This document shows positions 22,510-34,434 of a stretch of DNA of 64,000 nt, piece after piece. The stretch spans positions 62,001-126,000 of the forward strand of contig MU863956.1 in NCBI GenBank assembly GCA_033296885.1, given 5' to 3'. Below the pieces are notes generated by a model that had not been told where the DNA came from, ran no database searches, and worked only from the letters and a program-made list of their open reading frames with translations. This DNA comes from Triangularia verruculosa. Its lineage: Eukaryota; Ascomycota; Sordariomycetes; Sordariales; Podosporaceae. The translations under genes were made by a program, and so were the position numbers. The stretch's first letter is position 1. Each line of letters opens with the position of its first letter.

Positions 22510-24082
22510 ATGGAAGTTGTGCGACGCAACTTTGGCCCCGGAGTTGTTAAAGATCGCGCTCGTGCCGCGCGACGGCCGGCATGTCTCGCATGCCAAACCA
22601 AGAAGGTATGTCAAGTCTGGGAAACTTCCTACTCAAGCACTCTAACGATGTTGTCGCGCGTGGTAGCTCCGATGCACCGGCAGTAACCCTCGTAATTGCG
22701 ACCGTTGTCGATCAAGATTAATCGAATGCGTGTTACCATCCAGTAGTCCCCGCGACAGGCCTCGCACGGCTTCGTCGCATTCACCGCAACCCAGTAGCTC
22801 ATCAACTGGCCGCCCATGGCAGGATGGTGGTGATGTGTCTCCACGACCTAGAGATCCCCCGGGCGAGGGACTGAACGGGGCCGACCAGGGCTCTGCTACA
22901 TCGTCGCAACAAGCTGCCATCACAGCACCAAGAGCCCACCTTGGTGTCGATCCGCTAGCAGATACCGACTTCTTCGAGACCGAGTTCGCATTTGTGGATC
23001 TAGCGGACCAGGCCTGGGCCGCAGGGCTTACAACTAGTACCACCGCAGTAGATCTCATGGATGGGCGTGATATGGATATGGAAGACTTTGACCGGCACGG
23101 TGCACCTGGCGAGGCTCGACCCAGTATGAGCAGCTCTCTCAAGAGCGGAAGGAATGACCGTCAGCACCCCGACAGGTCACATCGGAATTCCTATGATCCG
23201 CTGGGCGTTTCCTTGACCGGTAGCATAGTGCAAACCAAAGGTTCCGTCTCGCAGGCGCAGACCCGACCGATGCCTGACACCACAGCCCAAGAACTGCCAG
23301 GCATACTCGCGCTGGACACAGCATTACTTTCTTCTGCCCCGTCTCAGGCGCTCCCGCACCCCCCAAACCCGAATCGACCTGGTTCACCGCCATGCTCGTG
23401 TTTGACAGACCTTGTCCGCGTTGTGCAGCAACTCGACGACGATGAGTTTCACATCACGACCATGTCATTGGATCAGGTACTGCGGTTACAGAAATGGCTC
23501 TTCTTTCAGTGCTGCAAACCCTTCGACTGTCCCAAGTGTCTAGACCTTTCGACCGTTCACACGATGCGCCTGATCCTCTGTGACCGTCTGACCGAGATGT
23601 TTGAGTGCATCCACCTGCGCATCAGGCGGGCAGGCGCTGTTTTGACAGGCCAGGGTAGCGATTCAAGCAGCCAAGCGACCTCCACGCCATTGACTGACTC
23701 AAGTTCCGCGCAATCTCACTCCTCGCTTGGAGGAGCGCCGTCACTGACGGCGGCGGTGGGCTCCGGGCCCTTGCCAGCCCAGCTCTTCTGCGGTTCATCG
23801 GGGCGTGCGGCCAACACAGCAGCCTGCAATCCCTTAATGTTCTCGGACGAGTTCCGAAATCAATATTCGGACGAGGAACAGGTCCACATGATCCGCGTCC
23901 TGCTAAGGCTGCAAAATCGCAATTTTTACATGCTTCTCTCACGGGTCGAGCGTACGAGCCAGATTGCGGCAAGTCCAGCACGCCAGACCAAGGTGAGGTC
24001 GATGATAGTACGTCTAGGAAAGGCGTCAGCAGATATTGAGGGGGCCCTGCGTATAGTATTTCAAGCCTTGTCAATCGGATGA
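22510..24082 (+). CDS. AflR-type Zn2Cys6 transcription factor
   Basis: Exons are 22510..22605 and 22667..24082, for 503 residues from this ATG. The zinc cluster is ACLACQTKKLRC, then about seven residues, then CDRC and a final Cys (C-x2-C-x6-C-x7-C-x2-C-x6-C). A 61-nt intron splits it after the KK pair. Residues about 290-360 (CSCLTDLVRVVQQLDDDEF, CCKPFDCPKCLDL, TMRLILCDRLTEMFE) resemble the AflR-family regulatory domain found in controllers of polyketide and other secondary-metabolite clusters. The middle is Ser/Pro-rich and disordered. In-frame ATGs at 22462 and 22273 could extend the N-terminus by 16 or 79 residues. The neighbours are a P450 relic and an MFS exporter, as expected of a metabolite locus regulator (inference). 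Confidence 0.82.
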
Positions 24083-24403
24083 GGCACAAGAAGATCATAA
24101 GTTGTATGGTTTCAACGTTGCAGAGGAGCCAATTCTAGTTGTACATGAATACTCCTGTTCAGATTGAGGAAAGAGTAATTTGGGATATGATATATAAAAC
24201 TATATAAACGTTAACGGTATAAACAAATTGGAAAAATGGAGAGACAGCCAGATTTGTATCCTGTTTGAAAACTCCCACACCAGCCCTGCCCCTGAACCCC
24301 TGACTGCACCCAAATCCGACTAGCGCGACGGAACGAACTTCTACGTCAGCCAAGAGCTCCTCTATTTGTTTCTCGGCTTGACCACCGCCGTGACAGTCCA
24401 CTA

Positions 24404-24535
24404 CTAGTCACTACCCGTGCTGATGTCTCGGTAAAGCTTAAAGACGGCCTTCCACATCTCTGGGATCGATATGTTCTTGCCGATGCAGCTGTGTGGACTA
24501 TAGCCAAACTGTTCTTCAACAAAGACAATAAGTCA
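24404..24535 (-). pseudogene. cytochrome P450 C-terminal relic
   Basis: Read on the minus strand, the segment encodes VEEQFGYSPHSCIGKNISI followed by PEMWKAVFKLYRD and a stop at 24404. This matches the P450 heme-binding loop (F-G-x-x-x-x-x-C-I-G-K) and the following L-helix. No upstream P450 sequence (I-helix, ExxR, PERF) is readable; a TGA lies immediately before the fragment in the same frame. It is therefore a truncated remnant, probably of a CYP once linked to the neighbouring regulator and transporter. The fragment is short, hence moderate confidence. Confidence 0.55.
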
Positions 24536-25984
24536 TCATCCATATTGTATCAGCATGTATCCGGTGCCATTGGCAGCTCCGGTTCATTCTTAGCCAATAT
24601 CTGGATATTATATACGAAGCCCTCCCGCATGTGCCATCTTACTCGACGCTGTGCCAATGCTCGTTCTACTTAGAAACACTACCTAGTCTACCCAAGCACG
24701 GCTACCACATGCAGTAGTTGCAGTGCTTGTACTTGGAAATACACAGTTACAAGCGGTAGTTCAGCGACGGCAACCGGTGTCTGGTCTGCCTTGCCGTGCC
24801 GGCGTTATGATGTCGAGGCTAACCGAACATTACAAGCACATTCGGAGATAGAAGGCACGCTGGACGTGGACCAACTCGGCCGGCCGCAGGAGGCTTACTT
24901 ACGGTTCGGCCCGTGATGCGATCGCGTCCGAGAAGAACGGCCGGATTAGGAAATCACCAAATAGATTCCTGTGTAAGCAGAAGAGTGGGGCCTGACTAAT
25001 CATCAACCAAGGGGGGGATGTTCCAAAGAGGGAATTTTCTCGGGTACGCCAACCTTGGTTTAGCGCGCGCTGAGAGCTGGATCTCTTAGAAATCATCGGA
25101 TTGGTCACCTAGCAACTAGCCTAAAGAGGCAATTCTTGTTGAAGCCCCCTTCTCCTGTGAAAGGCAGCTCAGAGGCCAGAAGATGCTGGATTAGTTTGTG
25201 TGTAGGTACCTAGGTAACTGTAAAGCTCTAAAAAAGGTTGCGGATGCTTCATATGGCGAAGCGCGTCTTACGTTACGCTAGTGGACAGTATGATCAGAAA
25301 CTAGGCGGAGCGTGGCACCTAGCGACCATCACCCCACCTCCCATACCGCCGCAACATTTTTCATTTGCTAGGACATTCGCATGGCTCTTTTCCGCAACTC
25401 ATGGGTGTTTATGTCAATTTTGTTGATGGCAGTCGGCGCATTCTGCCCCTGCTGAAGGAGCATTTGAAGAAGCTAGCAACGGGAAAGTGAGTGTTTTCCC
25501 GAGGGCGGCTTAGTACCAAGGTCGAATAAAGAGCGTATTGAACTTGTCTGATTACATGATGCGCTTTGGCTCGACATGAGACAGATGCAATTGCCTCTTT
25601 GGGAAGTGTGGACCCCTGCCTTCGCAAGAAACAGAGGGCAACATTTGCTATCCAACAAGATGCTTAAAGCACGATTTCTAATCGCCGAATTTGCAAGAGA
25701 TTTGCGGGTTCTGCGACGACAGGTAACGGTTAACAGATATAATTTAACCTCTGTTGGCAACATGAAAAAAACCATCCGCTCTTTCCCACCACCCCATCAC
25801 CCCACGGTGCAACACACATATGCAGCCATCGCGAATCTTGCATCCGACATCTCCCAGCTCTTGAATCTAGAGCGGCCTCTATCCTCTTCAGGGTCTCATC
25901 ATATCCTCTTCTGTCCCACAATCACACACCAAAGGCCGACATCGACACTCAACAAGAAAGACCCTCAGGTCGCCTGTCCATCCC
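24536..25984. other. intergenic, possibly decayed gene remnants
   Basis: This 1.45-kb region lies between the P450 relic and the MFS start. Scattered short open frames on both strands show no family resemblance. It may include further mutated P450 sequence, but none is readable by eye. Confidence 0.45.
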
Positions 25985-27907
25985 ATGTCCTGTGGAGCAA
26001 CATCTATCAAGGAGAAACCCCTTGATCCGGCGGGTGAGCTGCCAGCGGAAAACGGCCACAGCTCAGACTCACAACTCGAAGCTGGTTCACCGAACAACGC
26101 GCCAGCCGAAGCTAATACCAATGCATCCCCGCGAAATATTCACGGTATTCTTGTAAGGACTGGATAGGTACCAACTGACGCACATCGTCGTCCACCCTTG
26201 CTAACAGTGACACAGTGGGCTTTAGTTGTCGTTGCGATTTTGTCCAGCATTTTCCTCTACTCCCTCGACAACACCGTGGTTGCCGATATCACGCCGACCG
26301 TAGTCAATGATTTTGGTGATGCTCTAAAACTACCATGGCTCTCGGTAGGGTACGTATCCAGTAGCTCCCAGCCATTCGCGGGCATCCGATTTCTGACTCT
26401 CTCATTTCCAGATTCCTTCTCGGAGGAGCAGCAGTTGTGCTTCCGTTTGGTAGGCTGTATGGCTTGTTCGATGCCAAATGGCTCTACATCCTGTCATCGA
26501 TCCTCTTCAACGTCGGTTCGGCTATCTGTGGCGCGGCTCCCAACATGGATGCGCTCATCGTCGGCCGCGTTCTCGCTGGCATGGGCGGCAACGGCATGTA
26601 TCTCGGTGTCATGACTTTGCTCTCTGTTAATACATCGGATCGCGAACGACCTGGGTATTTGAGCTTCGTCGGGCTAGTTTGGGGTATTGGTACAGTCCTG
26701 GGGCCCGTGGTTGGCGGCGCTTTCGTCGAGTCGCCGGCCACCTGGAGATGGGCGTTTTATATCAACCTTTGCGTGGCCGGTTTGTTCGCCCCAGTATACT
26801 TTCTGTGGATTCCGTCTTTCAAGCCGCGTGCTGGAACAAAAACCTTGACTCTGGCGCGCGAATTTGATGGAGTCGGCACTATCCTTAGCATGGGGGCCAT
26901 TACGGCCCTGATCATGGCTACCAACCTCGGCGGCACCCTGTATGCCTGGAACAGCGGGCAAATTATCGCACTCTTCGTTGTCGCATTCTCTCTCTTCCTC
27001 CTCTTCGGCATCCAGCAGACCTACACCATTTTCACGAGCCTGACGTCGCGCATTTTCCCCATCCAGTTCATGTCGAATTGGAACGCAGTGCTTCTCTTCT
27101 GCTGCGCTGCGGCCGTCAACACAGCCGGCTTCGTCCCCATATACTATGTGCCACTCTACTTCCAGTTCACCAGGGGCGACAGCGCCATTATTGCAGCGGT
27201 CCGGTTACTTCCCCTCATTTTTGTACTAAGTGCCGCCATCCTTGCCAACGGCCACCTGATGGTGCGCTTCAGCTACTTCCAACCGTGGTACATTGTCGGC
27301 AGTATTCTTACCTTGATTGGGGGTGTTTTGATGTGTAAGTCCTGTTATCTTAACTGCTCGATGAATGAATTTAACATCTGGTAGCTCGCATCTCAACCGA
27401 AACGCCAGAGGCACAAATTTATGGCTTCGAGATTCTGCTTGGTGTTGGTACTGGCTGCTTTATTCAGGCTGGCTATGCTGTCATCCAAGTCGTCACCCCC
27501 CCTGCAGACATGGCCTATGCAATCTCGTTCATGATGCTGGGCCAGTTGGGCGGTATCGCTTTAGGTCTTGCCATCGCTGGCGCTATCTTCGTCAATGACG
27601 CTGTCAAGAATCTGATGGTCGTTCTGCCCGATGCGTCGCGCGAGCAGCTGCAGCTGGCTATCTCGGGAACCAGCGGCGAATATCTGAGCTCTTTAACTCC
27701 TGAAGTCCGGTCAGAAGCCACAGATGCCGTCGTCACGGCTCTTCGGCAGGTGTTCATCCTTGTTTATGTGGCGGCCGCTTTCAGCTTGGTCCTGTCTGTC
27801 TGCTTTACCGTAAGTTCCATACTTTCAGGGTTTTAGAGCGACAAGCTTACTGACACACTTGATAGAGGCGTAAAATGTTCGGGAATATTCAGGCGATCGC
27901 GGCATGA
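25985..27907 (+). CDS. MFS drug/toxin-efflux type transporter (14 TM)
   Basis: Exons are 25985..26152, 26216..26349, 26412..27334, 27385..27809 and 27866..27907, for 563 residues. A disordered Ser/Pro/Ala N-terminus precedes a first TM with LYSLDNTVVADITPTVVNDF, the D1 motif of DHA14 drug:H+ antiporters. PFGRLYGLFDAKW matches motif A, and the fifth-helix motif C appears as VLGPVVGGAF. At least 13-14 hydrophobic segments are visible. The protein should be a plasma-membrane exporter of a small molecule. The C-terminal exon is only 13 codons (RRKMFGNIQAIAA). Position beside an AflR-type regulator suggests export of a secondary metabolite. The first-intron branch site TGCTAAC and acceptor CACAG are strong. 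Confidence 0.9.
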
Positions 27908-29003
27908 TTGTTATGTCGTCTCGATGTGATCATGAGATAACAGGTGGATAGGTGGAAAGTGACAAGTTTCTGGCGTTGATCTGATGTAAATTGAAGTATT
28001 TCGGCTGCTTGATGCATGTTGGTTGCGACCAGGAAGATGATTTTCTTTGGGTAGGTAGGCGGAAAACTCGAGAAAGTTGTCTAAATGTGTTTGGATTTCA
28101 ATCTGGATTGGTACCTGTAATGAAAAGAGATACCATTTTCAGTTTCATCTACTCTTTGAAAGTTCTGTATATTTGATAATCCAACAAAAACACGAATCAT
28201 GTCACGTTTTCAGGCGAGTCTCCTTAGGTTTTTAATCGTCAGTCAGTTCGATAAGGTAAGCTAGTTACTTCGAAAATTTGTCATGTTAGGTACCTTACCT
28301 ATCGAACACTGCCACACTCAGACGAATCGAGGACTTCCAGAGCTCTGATGAAAGCGCACCGACTCATAATGGATACAGGTAGACATCATGGGAGGTCCGG
28401 CGATTGAACGAAGGCAGCCGCTCCGTGCCTCCGTTCTTTCCAAAAGTCTTGTTCTTCTGTAGGGCTGAAGACTCAACAGTCCTGGGCTGCGTCTCAAACC
28501 AGCAGCGCCATCGCAGAGTTGTCCAAAAGTGGTGGCAGTGTACATGGCAGCGCACCCATATTATTGGCCGAGTTTCATAACCTTTGATGCGGGAGTCCTC
28601 TCAGGTATGTAACGCAATTGGATGGGAGAGTAGCACAAGCCCAAGTGAGGGATCTCACTTAATTTTTGACAACAGCGTTCTAGACCATTGGGTGGTCAGT
28701 AGCCATCGGGGTCTCTCTCAGCCGCATGCACCCACGTTCCTAACCCGACGGGAATGCGCTGCCACCTGGATCATGCACGCTCAAGATGGAGCAAAGCACC
28801 GCCTTGGATGGCGTTCAACTCCAGCCACGGCTTCTTCCGGGTCTGACTCGACTTTTCTTCTGAAACCTCCCTTGCCAAAAGTTCGTTAAGGTGGTGCACT
28901 TCGCCTATCTACGTCCAGGCATTTCGGGAGGCCGAAGTCGTGATCCTCCTTGAACTTTCAATTTTCGGACGCTCCTGTTCTGGATTACTGAAACCAAAAC
29001 ACT
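27908..29003. other. intergenic, no gene seen
   Basis: This 1.1-kb spacer lies between two plus-strand genes. It contains short AT-rich tracts near 28150-28260. There are no tRNA-like cloverleaf or conserved coding motifs. Confidence 0.5.
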
Positions 29004-32000
29004 ATGGAGTTTCCTTCGGAGAGCCGGCCTTTGAAGAGGAAGAAAAGCAAGAATGTCAAACTCTCCAGTGTGTTTTCCCATCACCTTAGAAGCGGACCTT
29101 TGGCTAACAGCACACCCTAGAGAAGGGCAATCCGACGTCCAGGCCCTTCTTATCCAGGGTTTTTGGCATGTTGACCACCTTGCTGATTACCCTGGGCCTT
29201 GTTGGCGTTGTTATCTTTCTCAGGAAGACGCTCCCAGATGGCTCAAAACCAAGCTACGCCGGCTCATCGACACTGCAAGCGCGTAAAGATGAAATGGACC
29301 AAGACAACATCGTGGAACGCCAGGCAAGCTTCAACCCTGGACCAGTCTTTACCATTAAGCCACCAATACTACCAGGGGACTTCCCAATAATCTCGAGCAC
29401 GGTCGGCTGCACAACGGTAATGGTACCAGCCAGGAATGTAAAAAGACAAGGGTATTGGCACACATATTGCTCTACCAGCTATCTCACCATCACTCGGACA
29501 CCGACGCCTACTCCTACACGCGGGCCATTATTCACCCTGAGGCCGACGAGGATATTCACTTTTAGACTTCCATCTGGCTCTCCAGTCGTAGACTGTACCA
29601 CCTATCTCATCCCGGACAAGATCAAGCGTGGCGAGGAGGTTGAATGCACCACCAGATATGTGCCTATAACACCGTCACCCATTCCGCGAATAACGACATC
29701 CACGGCATTGACGTCAACCACTTCAAGAACGACATCCACACCTCCAACATCGGTGACATCCACATTGACGACGACAGGGATAGAGTCTACAACAACCACC
29801 CTTCCGCCCACGATAACACCAGCGACGACAACATCGACATCGATCGAAGATGTGCCATCAACCTCTTCGCTCCCCATCGACTCTTGTATCACGACGCAGA
29901 TTGACTGCTATGATAGCAGAGAGGCTGAATGCTTCACCTATACCTTGACACTTTCAGATTGTCTGGCTACCTCAAGCGAGTTTGGGACTACCACTACATC
30001 GATGATTTCGTCAACAACCACCCCACCGCCCATTGTTGATAGCTGCTTGGCCACTTCCATATCCTGCACCACCATACCAATAATTTTAGCAAGGGGTTTG
30101 AAACGCGCTGACATGGTTGACTGTGTGACATCCTTTTCCACATTGGACGAATGTATATTCAACTCGACGACAAGTATATCTACCTCAACACTCTTTACAA
30201 GTTCGTCTAATATCTTGATATCGTCTACCACCACCGAAGGTCCTTCCACCACAACATTAGACGAGACCACACCCACTTCAACAGAACAGACGATTTCCAT
30301 TCAAGTCAGTACGGACTCCTCGACCACTCCAACAACTACTCCAGAGATCAAGCCAACAACCACCCCAGAAACCACCCCAGGAACCACCCCAGAAACCACC
30401 CCAGAAACTACCCCAGAAACCACGCCAACAACTTCTCCAGAGACCACGCCAACAACTTCTCCAGAGACCACGCCAACAACTTCTCCAGAGACCACGCCAA
30501 CAACTTCTCCAGAAACCACGCCAACAGCTACCCCAGAAATCACGCCAACAACTGCTCTGGAGACTACTCCAACAGCTCCTCTAGAGACTGATCCCACAAC
30601 TGCTCCAGAGACTACTCCAACAACCACTCCAGAGACTACTCCTGAAACTAGCCTGGAAACAACTCCTGCAGAAACTATATTGTCGGCCTCGACGGCGACT
30701 GCTCTGACAGGAACCACTCCAACAGTGAGCCCAATAACGGATCCGACCACGAGTCCAGCAACCAGTTCAGAAACGACTCTGGCTCCGCCAATGACAACAG
30801 CTCGAACCATAATATCAACAAACACCCTATCAACAACACCAACAGTTATCATACTCTCTTCCGTCGTGTCTTTGACCGCCGTGACATCATCCGGGTCAGA
30901 CCCAACAACTGTGACGAACGATCCCATTCCTGATGTGAGCATTAGTCTTCAGACGGAAACAAACTCAAACACCGAGTTAGCCAGTTCAACGTTTCCAGTG
31001 TCAACAGGGTCTTTGACCAAGAATCTGCAGACCACTGGTCCTACTAGCACCGAGACTCAAACGGCGACAGGGACAGATACCAGCTCTTTCGTCATTGCGC
31101 AAGTCTCTACTGTTCTCCAAACTGATCCCCCAATTTCACCTGTGACGATGACGAGTCCATGGAGTTCAGCTTTTACGCGGCCCCCGAACAGTAGGACTGA
31201 GACAGAGGAGGTGGCTACATCATCATCAATGCCATCAACACCACACGAATCGGCGAGTTCCATGGAATCAGTGTCGTTGATAACGTCGCCTACTCAATCT
31301 AACCTATACAGCACTCTGTCCCCGACGAAGTCTGACCCCGATACAACGCTTCTGTCATCTCTTACATCTACTCAGCAGCCTTCTGACACGTCAAGTAAAG
31401 TCCCAACTCCAATCGCCCAAACAGGCCCAACAGCAACCGACTCTGCCACCGCCGGTGTTGGCAACACGGCAACACCCTCCCCAGAGCCAAAGACAGGTGC
31501 TCCTGCTCTTATCACGTGGCCATATTGGAAGGTTACAGAGTCCCTTACTGGGAACCATGCTCCGTTGATTGTGGGACGAGGGTTTATGCTCATGATGGGC
31601 GCGTTTTACCAACAAGCTATCATGCACGACCCCGTTAGGCAGCTCACAAGTGGAGGCATATCTGCCGATGAACTCGTCAGCCCCCAGTGGGGGGCTTCAC
31701 AGTTTGGCCTCTTTGTAGCCCAGATTGGCACCGTCTTTTTAGCTGGGGGGACATATGTCGATACCAACTATTGCAATGACCCGGCGTCATCTCCCAACAA
31801 CCTCAACCCCTGCCCACCCAGAGTCAGCGGCAACCCGTGGGTCCTGGACATCATCATCACCGTCCTGGTCCTTCAGGCCGGAGTGGTGGCGTATACGATG
31901 AGCAAGTGGTTCCAGAAACCAGGTCGTCTGTCAGCTGATCCCACCACAATCGCGGGAGTAGCAGCCGTGATGGGCCATCCTGAGGTTGAACGGCAGTTCT

Positions 32001-33115
32001 CGACTTTGGGCGGCGAGATCACACAACAGGAGCTTCTGCGTGCTCTCCAGGGACAGGAGTTCAAACTGGGGACGTTTGAAACAGAGGAGGGGATTGCAAA
32101 ATACGGGATCATGCCTGTGGCTTTGTATGAGAGAAAGGACCGAAACAAGAGAGGGTGGTGGGGTAGAACGAGAGATTCGGTCAGGTCGGGGTTCAACAAG
32201 GCGATGTTTTTTAGGAATTGGAAGTTGAATAGGTTGTTCCTTGATGCGGTGTTTGGAGTGTTGCTGCTAGCACTACTTGGGTTGACGCTGGCTTCGTTGG
32301 CGAATATTGATCAGCCGCAGAGAGTGTTTTTGCCGACTGCTGTTGCTAGTGGGGTGGGCATGAAGATCTTGTTTGCGTTTTTGGGGGTATTGATTTCCAG
32401 TAACTGGGGAAGGCTGTTTCAGGGTGAGTTTTCCTCCTCCATTCATTGGCTTCTGCGCGTGAGACAGAGGCTAAACATGACCTCAACAGATACTCAGACA
32501 TTCAGCCCCTATTTCCCCCTGAGAGACGGCGAAGCACGGCCGAACCCAACGATTCTCTTGAACCGTCATAGCAGCCCTATTTGCGCGTTTCCTCCCCTCT
32601 TGCGCAACAGACATTTGGCAGCAGCATCGGTGGCCTTTACCGGAATCATTGCGGAGTTTCTGATCATTGCCCTGGCCGGGCTCCCGTATCGACCAGGCCA
32701 GTTACGCTCCGAATTCTTGTTCTGCGGAATTGCAAGCGCTATCATCCTCTGTCTCATGCTAGCACAGCTGACACTCGTGATCATCTGGCGACGAAAGCTC
32801 CCTCACTTGCCGCGACAGCCGGATACCATCGCCGCCGTGATGACCTATGTTGCCGGAACAAGCATGGTCAGGGACTTTTACGGCTTGGAGGAGATGAAGA
32901 CGAAAGAGCGAAACAAAGCCATCATCGAAATGGGCAAGGTATATGCGTATGGTTGGAGGCAACAACCAGCGGGAGGGATAAGGTGGATTGTGGATGAAGT
33001 GCCCGATGCAGAGAGGAAGAGTTTCTTGTCGGGGACAAGAACAAGCGCAGAGTCATCAGCTGGAGGGAGGGGTTGGTACAGACCTCGAGGCCAGGATTGG
33101 AGGAGAGATGTTTGA
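29004..33115 (+). CDS. large Thr/Ser-rich membrane protein with C-terminal DUF3433 region
   Basis: Exons are 29004..29067, 29121..32423 and 32490..33115, for 1330 residues. A basic N-terminus (LKRKKSKNVK) precedes a TM anchor (LTTLLITLGLVGVVIFL). Next comes a long Thr/Ser/Pro stalk, about 600 residues, with short cysteine-bearing modules (SCITTQIDCYDSREAECFTY; SCLATSISC...DCVTSFSTLDECI) and a tandem TTPETTP-type repeat. After it, from about residue 790, lies a multi-TM region of the fungal DUF3433 type: GRGFMLMMGAFYQQ, then LDIIITVLVLQAGVVAY, LDAVFGVLLLALLGLTL and LIIALAGLPY. The product is probably an O-mannosylated plasma-membrane or wall-spanning protein; its function is unknown. Choosing the ATG at 29004 with a phase-1 intron gives a basic cytosolic tail before the first TM; the internal ATG at 29168 is the alternative start. 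Confidence 0.8.
30345..30660 (+). repeat. coding minisatellite, 12-bp unit grown into 24-bp unit
   Basis: Inside the stalk-coding exon, a 12-bp unit (ACCACCCCAGAA and variants, encoding TTPE) is repeated about six times up to 30425. It is followed by near-identical 24-bp units (CCAACAACTTCTCCAGAGAC plus four bases, encoding TTSPETTP) at 30420-30530, then degenerate copies to about 30660. The reading frame is preserved throughout because unit lengths are multiples of three. Confidence 0.9.
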
Positions 33116-34085
33116 GATTTGATATGGCTGCATGTGATTCGGAAGGGTCTGCTGGCTGGCTCCTGCGATGAGGTGGATATATATTTGCTGATAGAAGTGA
33201 TACCAATAGATTGAATGGACATCAACCTACCTTTGGGGTTGCTTGACTTGCCCCCCACAAATGCAGATGTCGGCACTGCCTGCTGACTGGGTGCAAACAA
33301 GCGCGGCGATCGGACGATCAAGCCGATCATATTTATGCAACTGCGTTTTCATACCCGTCGCCTTCTGTTTGCAGGCGCAGTTCCAGGTTACATCTTACAC
33401 ATGTAGGGGTGGTGGTCAACTCGAAACGGGGCTATCCCCTGCGGTGCGCCCATCCGAGACAATCGGGATTATCGCATACTAACAGTTTACCGCACATAAT
33501 GTATGCACAATAGATAGTATGTACTAAGCATGCCATCTTCTACCAAACAGGCAGCCCAGCCCGATCGCCAACTCCGCAGCGGCAGTTTGAGACTCAAGAG
33601 AACCCCACTGAACCGCTCTTGCGGCATGACAAGGGAAGCGTTTGCAGCGTCCTGTTTGGCCAGCTTACCAGCAAGAGGAACAATCTTGGCAGCGAAAATG
33701 GTTTCAGATTTCTTTTTGGAGGGAGGATGAGCATTGCAAACGCAGCCTTTTGGATGAACACCGCATTGAATAAAGAAGGCCCTCGTTCCGGGTCACTGGG
33801 TGGGCGTTTGCTGGTCATTTTCTTGATTTGTTTGTTTTCGTTCATTTTCCTGCTGCTGTGCAAGTGAATATACCTGCAGGCCTGCAGTGTTTCCTTTCAC
33901 AACACTTCTCTTTTTTTCTTCTTCGAATCATTTTCTTTTGCAGACTTCCGGCCCCCTTTTTTTTTCTCAGGGTTGGTTCGGTACCTTTTTCTACAGGCAG
34001 GCCTGAAATTCACCGGCAGCGCCGTTACCCTCGTTCCAAGTCAAGCGCGAAGATCGTCGAGAAGAAGTAGACGGAAAAGGTCAAA
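33116..34085. other. intergenic, pyrimidine-rich leader before small secreted protein
   Basis: This 970-bp region has no supported gene. The last 200 bp carry long T/C tracts (33905-33970), typical of fungal promoters just upstream of transcription starts. Confidence 0.5.
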
Positions 34086-34434
34086 ATGCGAGCATTCATC
34101 CAAACAATCATCTGCTTTCTGCTCGGCCTCCACGTGGCTGTTGCGTTGGTCATTCCCGTTCCTCTCAAGCACTCTTCTACTCCTCGGCGACGTGATTCAT
34201 CAAAAGAATCACAGTCGTCGTTGCCACCGACTCAGTACAAGATCACCGACTTTTACGGTCAAGCAGTAAGGGAAAGCCTGTCGTTTGGAGGTGGCAACAA
34301 CAGATAACAAAGTTAACAAGTATCTACAGGCATGCCACAATGTGTTAACAACGTGCCGGGTTGATTCTGACTGCTGTCCCGGGCTGCAGTGTGGTAACTT
34401 CGATGGTGAGATGCTATGCACGCCTCATGGTTGA
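34086..34434 (+). CDS. small secreted six-cysteine protein, knottin-like pattern
   Basis: Exons are 34086..34265 and 34330..34434 (phase 0), for 94 residues. The N-terminus MRAFIQTIICFLLGLHVAVA is a clear signal peptide. A Ser-rich linker with a basic RRR site (about residues 34-36), a plausible processing point, follows. Exon 2 encodes the entire cysteine core of 34 residues with spacing C-x6-C-x5-C-C-x4-C-x8-C. Six cysteines with a central CC pair are the hallmark of inhibitor-cystine-knot (knottin) folds found in diverse secreted inhibitors, signals and toxins; which applies here cannot be read from sequence. Without splicing the frame runs into a stop before any cysteine core, so the intron is needed. 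Confidence 0.72.

Noticed and set aside
30301..30942. 213-codon minus-strand Val/Gly-rich open frame
   Set aside because: It is the shadow of the TTPE repeat on the opposite strand.
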